A DNA stretch of 33,706 bases from CAZVYN01 sp964631125. Its GTDB lineage: Bacteria; Eisenbacteria; RBG-16-71-46; CAIMUX01. Location of the stretch: positions 1-33,706 of the forward strand of contig CAZVYN010000045.1 of assembly GCA_964631125.1 (NCBI GenBank). The letters run 5' to 3'. Position numbers and translations under genes: made by a program. The notes under the pieces are model-generated. The model searched no databases. It saw only the letters and a list, made by a program, of their open reading frames with translations, and was not told the DNA's origin. Shown piece after piece: positions 15,574-22,455 of the stretch (position 1 is the first letter of the stretch; each line of letters opens with the position of its first letter).

Positions 15574-16304
15574 CCAGTCACCCCGTCATTCTCGCGCGGG
15601 ATCGGCGTCTCCAACCCTCGGAGGGCGCGCGCCTCCACCTCGGCCAGATGCGTGACGACGATCTCCTCCCACGCGGGATCCAGTACCGGCGAACGCTCGT
15701 CACCGTCCGTTCGCGGCGTGATCTGGAGGGGCGGTCCCACCACGATCCGCAGTCGCGCGAATGGCCACGGCAGTTGGAATCGATCCCAACTACGCAGACG
15801 CCGACACGGACGAGCCCCGCAGGACAATGGGACCAGCGGCAGTCCGGTGCGCGCCGCCAACAGCAGCGCGCCGGGCTGGAGTCGTTGCCTCGGTCCGCGT
15901 GGACCGTCCGGAGAGATCGCGAGACCGTGACCCTCGCGCGCCGCGCGCACGGCTTCGACGAAGGCCCGTCGTCCGCCGCGCGAACTGCTGCCGCGCGCCG
16001 TACCGTAGCCGAGTCGATGCAACACCTGAGAGATGATCTCGCCGTCGGAACTCTCGCTGACGAGAACGACGATGCCCCGTCCTCGGTGGGCATAGGCCAG
16101 CGGAAGCAGGTGCTCATGCCAGAAGGTGTGGAGGATCGGCGTTCGTCGCTCGTAGAGCGGCCACGAGGCGGGATCGATCTCCCACTCGATGCGCCAGGTG
16201 GCGGCCCAAGCGCACAGGATCCAGGCGCCGAGTCGACCGAGCCAGTGGAATCGAGCACTCTGCGAGAGCGAGGTCGGAGTCCGCGGCGGCTGCTCGCTCG
16301 TCAT
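15570..16304 (-). CDS. DUF374 family lysophospholipid acyltransferase-like protein
   Basis: A 244-residue membrane-associated protein of the DUF374/LPLAT group. Visible motifs are HTFWHEHLLPLAY (acceptor-site histidine), VSESSDGEIISQVLHRLGY, ARGSSSRGG and the phosphate-binding-type SPDGPRGPRQ. A short hydrophobic segment near 22-36 may anchor it. In lipid A clusters outside enterobacteria such proteins are often placed where a late acyltransferase (LpxL/LpxM role) would be. That role is inference. The start ATG overlaps the lpxB stop and its own stop overlaps waaA, both by 4 nt. Confidence 0.87.
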   Translation of the reverse strand: MTSEQPPRTPTSLSQSARFHWLGRLGAWILCAWAATWRIEWEIDPASWPLYERRTPILHTFWHEHLLPLAYAHRGRGIVVLVSESSDGEIISQVLHRLGYGTARGSSSRGGRRAFVEAVRAAREGHGLAISPDGPRGPRQRLQPGALLLAARTGLPLVPLSCGARPCRRLRSWDRFQLPWPFARLRIVVGPPLQITPRTDGDERSPVLDPAWEEIVVTHLAEVEARALRGLETPIPRENDGVTG

Positions 16305-17464
16305 CGACGCAGCTCGCTCAACATGGCGCGCGCCGCGCGATCGGCGGCGCCCGGCGGGCCTAATCGCGCTCGCACCGCGCGGACCTGTTCGCGCGCGAGG
16401 GCGCGTGCAGCCGGATCGTCCAACCAGGGGCGGAGCGAATCGGCGATTCCTTCCGGGGTGGCCGCGTCCTGCAGCAGCTCCGGAAAGACGCGCTGCTCGG
16501 CGACCAGATTCGCCATCGCGATGTGCGGCACACGCACCAACCTCCGCGCGATCGCGAAGGTGAGCGCATTGGTGCGGTAGACCACGACGGACGGCGTCTC
16601 CAGGAGCGCGGCCTCCAGCGTCGCGGTGCCGGAGGCGACGACGGCCAGATCTGCGAGGGCGAGCGCTCGGGCGCCCTCCAGTTCGCAGAGCGAGTTCTCG
16701 CCGCCGATCTCACGCGCGGCGGTTGCATCGAGACGCGCCGCCCGTCCGACGATCCACGCGACCGGCGGACGTCCCGCGGCGGCTCGCTCCTGATCGATCC
16801 GCTTCCTCGCGTCCGTCAGGATCGGCGCGAGCCGCGAGATCTCCGATCGTCGACTCCCCGGGAGGAGCGCGACCGAGATCCGCGTGGGATCGAGTCCGAG
16901 CGCGCCGCGCGCCGCCGCGCGATCTCCGGCCGTGAGCGGAGTGAGGCGTTCGACCAACGGATGCCCGACCCACGTGACCGGCACGCTCGCATCCCGGTAG
17001 ATCTGCGCCTCGAAGGGAAAGAGCACGACGACACGGCGCGCGTAGCGACGCAGCACCTCGATTCGTCCCGGGCGCCAGGCCCAGAGTTGCGGCCCGATGT
17101 ACCAGACGATCGGAATGCCCAGTCGCCGCGCGCGCGGGAGCAACCTGAAGTTGAAGTCGGGATAGTCGACCGGAACGAAGAGATCGGGCCGCATCTCTCC
17201 GAGCCACTGTGAGACCCGCGTGAGCGCGCCGCCGACCTGTCCGATGTGTTCGATCACCTCGAGGAAGCCGACGACGCCGAGCGCGTCGCTGCGTTGGATG
17301 AGTCGTACACCGCTCGCCTCCATCCGAGGACCGCCGACGCCCCACAGTTCGACTTCGGGAGCGAGGCGACGCAGAGCATCGGCCACCAGCGCGGCTTGGA
17401 GATCGCCCGACGGTTCTCCGGCGAGGAGGAAGATGCGACTGGGGCCGGCCAGCCCGCGGCTCAC
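16301..17464 (-). CDS. lpxB: Lipid-A-disaccharide synthase
   Basis: GT19 enzyme joining UDP-diacylglucosamine and lipid X to the tetraacyl disaccharide. The 387 residues include IFLLAGEPSGDLQAA (near 11-25), WGVGGPRME, VPVDYPDFNFRL, YIGPQLWAWRPGR, VTWVGHPLVER and LLPGSRRSEI. ASGTATLEAALLETPSVVVYRTN lies in the C-terminal donor site. The GTG at 17464 is the fourth of four repeated GTGA junctions in a 14-bp tandem repeat. It has no Shine-Dalgarno sequence, so initiation probably depends on ribosomes arriving from upstream. Its first residues, MSRGLAG, are encoded by the last repeat unit. Confidence 0.95.
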   Translation of the reverse strand: MSRGLAGPSRIFLLAGEPSGDLQAALVADALRRLAPEVELWGVGGPRMEASGVRLIQRSDALGVVGFLEVIEHIGQVGGALTRVSQWLGEMRPDLFVPVDYPDFNFRLLPRARRLGIPIVWYIGPQLWAWRPGRIEVLRRYARRVVVLFPFEAQIYRDASVPVTWVGHPLVERLTPLTAGDRAAARGALGLDPTRISVALLPGSRRSEISRLAPILTDARKRIDQERAAAGRPPVAWIVGRAARLDATAAREIGGENSLCELEGARALALADLAVVASGTATLEAALLETPSVVVYRTNALTFAIARRLVRVPHIAMANLVAEQRVFPELLQDAATPEGIADSLRPWLDDPAARALAREQVRAVRARLGPPGAADRAARAMLSELRR

Positions 17465-17506
17465 AATCCGCGGCTCACAGCCCGCGGCTCACAGCCCGCG
17501 GCTCAC
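17451..17506. repeat. Four 14-bp tandem units at the oxidoreductase/lpxB junction
   Basis: Read on the minus strand the unit is GTGAGCCGCGGGCT. Copies lie at 17506-17493, 17492-17479, 17478-17465 (two changes) and 17464-17451, and a partial copy covers 17515-17507. Each begins with GTGA. The TGA of the preceding frame overlaps the GTG of the next, producing three six-codon mini-ORFs (M-S-R-G-L-stop) at 17506-17489, 17492-17475 and 17478-17461, then lpxB itself. The unit is not a multiple of three, yet copy number does not change the lpxB product, because each unit supplies its own start and stop. Confidence 0.9.
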
Positions 17507-18618
17507 AGCCCGCGGGTGAGGGTCGGGAGTGACTCACGCACGCGACGCCGCACTTCCAGCGCCACTTCCAGGCAGGCGAGGCCGTCCTCGCCACTTGCGC
17601 CTTCGCCGTGCCCCCCGTACTGGTGGCGCTCCCCACGAACCTGCCTGAGAAAGTCAGCCAGCTCGTCGCGGAGCGCGTTGCCGGCCGGCGCCGGGATCGC
17701 TCGTTGGACGAGCCGGAGTCCGCGCGAAGCGAGGGCGGCCACCAACTCCGCCGGATCTCCCCCGCCCGAAGTCTCGTCCGCCGGATCCTCCGAGTGGCCG
17801 ACTCCCGCGACACGCCCGAGTCCGCTCGAGCCTGGCGACATGGCCGCTGGAACCGGGGCGTCCGCCATCGCGTCGACCGGGATTGCTTCCAGGAGCACCT
17901 CTTCGAAGCGCCCCTCCATGAAGTCGACCGAGATGTACCGACGCGCCGAGAACGCGCGCAGCTTGCGGACCTTCTCGCGCGAGACTCGGCTGGCGGTCAG
18001 ATTGGCCACGGCGCCGCCGCGAAAGCGAAGCCGCGCATTCGCGATGTCCTCGGCCGGCGTGAGGACCGGCACCCCCACCGCTTCGATCGCCTCGACCGGT
18101 TGACCGACGACGGCGAGGGCCAGGTCGAGATCGTGGATCATGAGATCCAAGACGACGTCGACATCGAGACTCCTCGGCACGAAGGGCGCGAGGCGGTGCC
18201 CCTCCAGGAAACGCGGGATTCCGAAGCGACCGCGCGCCGCTCGAAACGCCGGATTCCACCGCTCGACATGACCGACCGCGAGGACGCAGCCCGAAGCGTG
18301 CGCGGCGGCGACCAACGCGCGCGCCTCCTCCACCGTGGTCGTGATCGGCTTCTCGACCAGCACGTGCCTGCGCGCGGCCAACAGTTCGCCGGCGACCCCC
18401 GCATGGGTCGAGGTCGGGCTCGCGACGACCACCGCGTCGGCGCCGTCGATCACGGCGCGCAGGTCGGTCGTCGCCGTCACGCCGAGCGCATCCGCGAGGG
18501 TCTGAGCCCGCGCGGGATCGACATCATGCACCAAGCGGAGATCGGCCTCGGGCATCTCGCGCAAGAGTCGCGCGTGGATGGCGCCGAGATGACCGCACCC
18601 GACCACCGCAACGCGCAT
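17503..18618 (-). CDS. Gfo/Idh/MocA family oxidoreductase in lipid A cluster (GnnA-like candidate)
   Basis: A 371-residue NAD(P)-dependent sugar oxidoreductase. The Rossmann motif VAVVGCGHLGAIHARLL is N-terminal, the family EKP motif is in VLVEKPITTT, and GHVERWNPAF follows. The second domain contains DLMIHDLDLAL, which includes the HD catalytic-type residues. A Gly/Ser-rich insertion from about 255 to 300 (MADAPVPAAMSPGSSGLGRV and on) is atypical. In some bacteria a protein of this type, GnnA, oxidises UDP-GlcNAc at C3 so that its partner GnnB can make the 3-amino sugar used in amide-linked lipid A. No GnnB is in the window, so that role is a hypothesis. The start is 4 nt after lpxA; the stop lies in the 14-bp repeat. 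Confidence 0.85.
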   Translation of the reverse strand: MRVAVVGCGHLGAIHARLLREMPEADLRLVHDVDPARAQTLADALGVTATTDLRAVIDGADAVVVASPTSTHAGVAGELLAARRHVLVEKPITTTVEEARALVAAAHASGCVLAVGHVERWNPAFRAARGRFGIPRFLEGHRLAPFVPRSLDVDVVLDLMIHDLDLALAVVGQPVEAIEAVGVPVLTPAEDIANARLRFRGGAVANLTASRVSREKVRKLRAFSARRYISVDFMEGRFEEVLLEAIPVDAMADAPVPAAMSPGSSGLGRVAGVGHSEDPADETSGGGDPAELVAALASRGLRLVQRAIPAPAGNALRDELADFLRQVRGERHQYGGHGEGASGEDGLACLEVALEVRRRVRESLPTLTRGL

Positions 18619-18622
18619 CGAA

Positions 18623-19396
18623 CTACCGCGCGATCCCGCGCGTGGAGCGCTCGACGAAGTCGCAGAAGTACTGGATCTCGGGCAACGGCGGCAGCTCGGC
18701 GCGAATCCGTTCGATGGCCTGCGGCCGGAGCAGCGAGGTGCGGAAGAAGATGCGATAGAGACGGCGCAGCGCCTCGCGGGTTTCCTCCGGAAAGCCGCGC
18801 CGCTCCAGGCCGATCGAGTTGAGGCCGAAGACCTTCAACGGAGTGCCGGCCGCTTTCACGTACGGAGCGACATCCATCGGCACGCGCGAGCCGCCTCCGA
18901 TGATGGTGTGGGCGCCGATCTTCACGAACTGGTGCACCGGCGTGACCCCGCCGATGATCGCGTAGTCACCGATCTCGATGTGACCGGCCAGATTGACCGA
19001 ATTCGCCAAGATGACGTGATCGCCCAGGATGCAGTTGTGCGCCACGTGGGAGTAGGCCATGAGCAGATTGTGGCTGCCGACCACGGTCGTCTCGTCGTCA
19101 TTGGTCGCGCGGTTGACCGTCGCATACTCGCGGATGACGGTGTCGGCGCCGACCGTGACACTGGAGACGCCGCCGCGGTACTTGAGGTCCTGGGGCGCCG
19201 TGCCGACGACCGCGCCGTGATGCAGGCGCGCCCTCGGACCGATCTGCGTGCGCCCTTCGATCACCACCATGGAGTCGAGCCGCACTGCGTCGCCTAGCCG
19301 TACTTCCGGGCCGACCTGGCACCAGGGCCCGATGAAGACGCCCTCGCCGAGCGTGGCCTTGGAGTCCACGCGCGCGGATGGATCGATCGACGCCAC
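18623..19396 (-). CDS. lpxA: UDP-N-acetylglucosamine O-acyltransferase
   Basis: First enzyme of lipid A synthesis, a left-handed beta-helix trimer of hexapeptide repeats, 257 residues. The catalytic His corresponds to His120 in SHVAHNC, with His139 (LAGH) and His155 (PVHQF) in the positions of the other conserved histidines. Gly168 in IIGGGS aligns with E. coli Gly173, which there favours a C14 3-hydroxyacyl chain. The C-terminal helices include GLERRGFPEETREALRRLYR. GTG 19396 has GGGGAGGA upstream at good spacing. It follows lpxC-fabZ by 20 nt. Confidence 0.97.
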   Translation of the reverse strand: MASIDPSARVDSKATLGEGVFIGPWCQVGPEVRLGDAVRLDSMVVIEGRTQIGPRARLHHGAVVGTAPQDLKYRGGVSSVTVGADTVIREYATVNRATNDDETTVVGSHNLLMAYSHVAHNCILGDHVILANSVNLAGHIEIGDYAIIGGVTPVHQFVKIGAHTIIGGGSRVPMDVAPYVKAAGTPLKVFGLNSIGLERRGFPEETREALRRLYRIFFRTSLLRPQAIERIRAELPPLPEIQYFCDFVERSTRGIAR

Positions 19397-19416
19397 CGCC
19401 GTTCCTCCCCTCTCGC

Positions 19417-20760
19417 TCAGCGATCCACGATGCTCGACATGAACTCGGCCTCGCAGACGAGGACGCCGCGGACATAGGCGCGGCCTTTCATGCGACAGAT
19501 CCGACCCTTCAGCTTGGCCATGTCCATCTCGAAGACGACCTGATCGCCCGGCAGCACCGGCCGCCGGAAACGCGCATTATCGATCGCCATGAAATAGACG
19601 AGATACTTCTCCGGCTCCGCCACGGTGTAGAGCAGCAGGACGCCGCCGGTCTGCGCCATCGCCTCCAGCAAGAGCACGCCCGGCATGATCGGATGTCCCG
19701 GGAAGTGTCCGACGAAGAACGGCTCGTTCATCGTGACGTTCTTCAGCCCGACCACCTGTCGGCCCGGCTCCAGGCGCAGGATCTTGTCGACGAGCAGGAA
19801 CGGATAGCGGTGCGGCATGATCCGTTCGATGTCGTTGATGTCGAAGTGCACCTGCTGCAAGAGCGCGGCGTGACGCGCCGGTCCCTCCAGGCTCTCCCAC
19901 AGTTTCTGCACGAACCGCGCATTGGTCGAATGGCCCGAGCGCACCGCGTGCACATGCCCGCGCAGCGGCTGCCCGAGCAGCGCCAGGTCGCCGAGCAGAT
20001 CGAGGATCTTGTGGCGCACGAACTCGTCGCGGAAACGCAGCGCTTCGTCGCTCAGGATCTCGGCGTCCTTGACCACGACCGCGTTCTGCAGCGTGCCGCC
20101 GCGGATCATGCCGGCCGCGCGGAGCTGCTCGACATCTTCGTAGAAGGCGAAGGTGCGGGCCGGCGCGATTTCTCGGCGATAGGTCTCGGGATCCAGATCG
20201 ATGCAGAGGTACTGCGTGCCGACCAGTGGGTTGTCGTAGTCGATGGTGAAGCTGATCCGCAGCCCGTCGTGCGGGAGGACGTGCAATTGCACCGGACCCT
20301 CTTCGAAGGAAACCGCTTCGCGCACTTCCAGGAAGCGACGCGGCGCTTCCTGTGTCTCGGTCCCCGCTTCCAGCAGACAGTCGACGATCGCTCGGGCGCT
20401 GCCGTCGGGCGGCTCCGGCGCCTCCAGCCCACTCGCTTCGATCCGCACGTTGTCGATCTCGAGTCCGACCAAGGCGGAGAGGACGTGCTCGACCGTGTGC
20501 GCCTCCGCCTCCCCGGCGCGCAGGACCGTGCGACGCAGGTCGCGCGAGTCGAGGCGGGCTGCCGCGGGACCGACCAGGATCTCGGGCTGACCCGGCAGAT
20601 CCATCCGCACGATGCGCACGCCCGTGTCGGGCGGCGCCGGCAGGAACCGATAGGTCGTCGTCTCGCCCGTGTGCAGTCCCACCCCGGTCAGCGTCGCGGC
20701 CCGCTTCAGCGTCTTCTGCCGCACGGTCGAGGCCGGAAGGTTCTCGTTCTGTCTCTTCAT
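19417..20760 (-). CDS. lpxC/fabZ: Bifunctional UDP-3-O-acyl-GlcNAc deacetylase / 3-hydroxyacyl-ACP dehydratase
   Basis: A 447-residue fusion. Residues about 13-300 are LpxC, the committed, zinc-dependent deacetylase. The Zn ligands are His92 (TVEHVLSAL), His250 and Asp254 (RHKILDLLGD), with catalytic His277 in SGHSTN. Residues about 302-447 are FabZ, the fatty-acid-cycle dehydratase, with catalytic His352 and Glu366 in HFPGHPIMPGVLLLEAMAQ. No linker of note separates them (HAALLQQVHFDINDIERIMP). Such fusions are known in Bacteroidetes and relatives. They tie lipid A supply to elongation of acyl chains. The ATG overlaps the lpxD stop by 4 nt. Confidence 0.97.
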   Translation of the reverse strand: MKRQNENLPASTVRQKTLKRAATLTGVGLHTGETTTYRFLPAPPDTGVRIVRMDLPGQPEILVGPAAARLDSRDLRRTVLRAGEAEAHTVEHVLSALVGLEIDNVRIEASGLEAPEPPDGSARAIVDCLLEAGTETQEAPRRFLEVREAVSFEEGPVQLHVLPHDGLRISFTIDYDNPLVGTQYLCIDLDPETYRREIAPARTFAFYEDVEQLRAAGMIRGGTLQNAVVVKDAEILSDEALRFRDEFVRHKILDLLGDLALLGQPLRGHVHAVRSGHSTNARFVQKLWESLEGPARHAALLQQVHFDINDIERIMPHRYPFLLVDKILRLEPGRQVVGLKNVTMNEPFFVGHFPGHPIMPGVLLLEAMAQTGGVLLLYTVAEPEKYLVYFMAIDNARFRRPVLPGDQVVFEMDMAKLKGRICRMKGRAYVRGVLVCEAEFMSSIVDR

Positions 20761-21812
20761 CCGTCTCCTTCCCGTCTTTCGGAACCGGTCGGATCCTCCA
20801 AGCGCGCGACCCTTCGCTCCAATTCACGCCACGAGCGGAGCGCCTCCGGCAGATGGCGCAGCGCCGCGTAGATCCGCTGCGCCTTCGCGTGCAACATCGC
20901 CGGATAGCCGGAAACCGTGGTTCCGGCCGGGACCGACTTCGTGACTCCACTCTGCGCGCCGACTCGCACGCCGTCGCCGAGCTCGATGTGTCCCCCCAGC
21001 CCCGCCTGCCCGCCGAGAACGACGAAGCGACCCAGTCGGGTGCTGCCGGAGATCCCGACCTGAGCGCAGAGCACCGCATGCTCGCCGATCTCCACGTTGT
21101 GGGCAACGTGTACGAGATTGTCGAGTTTCGCCCCGCGTCCGATGCGCGTCGCCCCGAGGGTGGCCCGGTCGACCGTGCTGTTGGCGCCGATCTCCACGTC
21201 GTCCTCGATCACGACGATGCCGACCTGGGGTATCTTCCGTTGCGCCTGCCCGTCGAAGGCATAGCCGAAGCCGTCCGCGCCGATCACGACCCCCGCGTGG
21301 AGGACCACCCGATCGCCCACGCGGCAACGCTCGCCGATCACCACATGCGGATGCAGCACGCAGCCGCTTCCCAGGACCGCGCCGGCGCCGACGAAACAGC
21401 CGGCCCCGATGCGGCAGTCGGGACCGATCGAAACGCGCGACTCGATCACGGCGTGCGCGGCGACGGAGATTCCGGGCGCCAGTGTCGCGTCGGGTGCGAT
21501 CTGAGCGGAAGGGTCGATTCCGACGGGAGGATCGAGTTCGCCGGGATGGAACAGCTCGAGCACGCGAGCGAAGCAGAGATAGGGATCCGACGCGACCAAG
21601 CACGGCAGGCTCGTGGCCGGTCCCGTTTCGGCCATGATGACGGCCGAGGCGCGAGTCTCACGGAGGAGCGATTCGTAGCGAGGATTCGCGAGGAAGGTGA
21701 TGTCGCCCGCCTTCGCCTCGCGGAGTCCGGCCACGCCGCGGATCCGCACCGCGCCGTCTCCGATGCGCCGGACCCCCAGGCGCGAGGCGATCTCGTCGAG
21801 CGTCAGCTCCAC
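20757..21812 (-). CDS. lpxD: UDP-3-O-(3-hydroxyacyl)glucosamine N-acyltransferase
   Basis: Adds the N-linked 3-hydroxyacyl chain in lipid A synthesis. The 351 residues comprise an N-terminal uridine-binding domain (TLDEIASRLG, DITFLANPRY), then hexapeptide repeats of a left-handed beta-helix. The catalytic His is His238 in VHVAHNVEIG, matching E. coli His239, and GADGFGYAFD is the acyl-binding loop. The C-terminal helix is charged (SWRELERRVARLED). GTG 21812 lies 5 nt after the ompH stop and has only a weak ribosome-binding site, so coupling to ompH is likely. The gene order bamA-ompH-lpxD is widespread in Gram-negative bacteria. Confidence 0.96.
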   Translation of the reverse strand: MELTLDEIASRLGVRRIGDGAVRIRGVAGLREAKAGDITFLANPRYESLLRETRASAVIMAETGPATSLPCLVASDPYLCFARVLELFHPGELDPPVGIDPSAQIAPDATLAPGISVAAHAVIESRVSIGPDCRIGAGCFVGAGAVLGSGCVLHPHVVIGERCRVGDRVVLHAGVVIGADGFGYAFDGQAQRKIPQVGIVVIEDDVEIGANSTVDRATLGATRIGRGAKLDNLVHVAHNVEIGEHAVLCAQVGISGSTRLGRFVVLGGQAGLGGHIELGDGVRVGAQSGVTKSVPAGTTVSGYPAMLHAKAQRIYAALRHLPEALRSWRELERRVARLEDPTGSERREGDG

Positions 21813-21817
21813 GCCGC

Positions 21818-22384
21818 TCAGTTGGGCGTCTCCGCGCCGACCTCGCCGTTCAGCCGGTCGAGGACCCGCTGCGTCAGGTCGAGCTCGGGGTCGCCGTAGA
21901 GGATGTTGCCGTCGGCTGCATCCAGGATGAGGTCGTAGTCGTCCTCCCCCGCGATGTCCGCGACGATCTCCTGGATCCGCGCCACGATCGGCCGCAGGAT
22001 CTCTTCGTTGCGCTGCACCAGCAGCCCCTGCGGACCCCAGATGCTCTGCACGTACTGGTCGTACTCCGCCGACTTGCGCTGGTAGTCCGCCTCCTTCTCG
22101 CGTCGCTTCTCGTCGCTCAACATCGGCGACTGCTGCTGCAGTTCACGGCCGATCTGATCGAGCTCGGTCTTGCGCGTCTGGGCTTCCTGGTTCCAGGCAT
22201 CGACGTCGCGGCGGAACGTCTCCATCGCCGTCTTGGTCTCGGTATAGCCGTCGACGATCCGTTCGGAATCGAGGAATCCGATCCGCAGGTTCGACTGGGC
22301 CGCGGCCGGCGTCACGCTGAAGCCGGCGATGAGCAGCGCGGCCAGCGGGATCGAGAGCAGCAGGGACGAGAGGCGTGTTCTCAT
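21818..22384 (-). CDS. OmpH/Skp-family periplasmic chaperone
   Basis: A 188-residue exported protein. The signal peptide is MRTRLSSLLLSIPLAALLIA followed by GFSVTPAAAQ, with cleavage likely after AAA-Q. The mature part starts LRIGFLDSERIVDGY, then a long charged coiled coil (about 50-130: RDVDAWNQEAQTRKTELDQI and on) and IVADIAGEDDYDLILDAADG, the family C-terminal block. OmpH/Skp proteins hold unfolded outer-membrane proteins for BamA. The start ATG has AGGAGG about 11 nt upstream, adjacent to a small GGCTC/GAGCC hairpin. It lies 71 nt downstream of bamA. Confidence 0.9.
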   Translation of the reverse strand: MRTRLSSLLLSIPLAALLIAGFSVTPAAAQSNLRIGFLDSERIVDGYTETKTAMETFRRDVDAWNQEAQTRKTELDQIGRELQQQSPMLSDEKRREKEADYQRKSAEYDQYVQSIWGPQGLLVQRNEEILRPIVARIQEIVADIAGEDDYDLILDAADGNILYGDPELDLTQRVLDRLNGEVGAETPN

Positions 22385-22455
22385 GCGGATCGGTCCTCCT
22401 GGCTCGCCCGAGCCGGCGGGATCTTACGAGAGCGGGGCGCGCCGCGGCCAGCAGG

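Noticed and set aside
17451..17515. CRISPR array or integration site at the 14-bp repeats
   Set aside because: The units are directly adjacent with no spacers, too short, and coincide with a gene junction.
22385..22455. GGCTC/GAGCC hairpin before ompH as a riboswitch or terminator
   Set aside because: Only five base pairs and no T-tract; it may slightly affect ribosome access, but the evidence is too thin for a feature.
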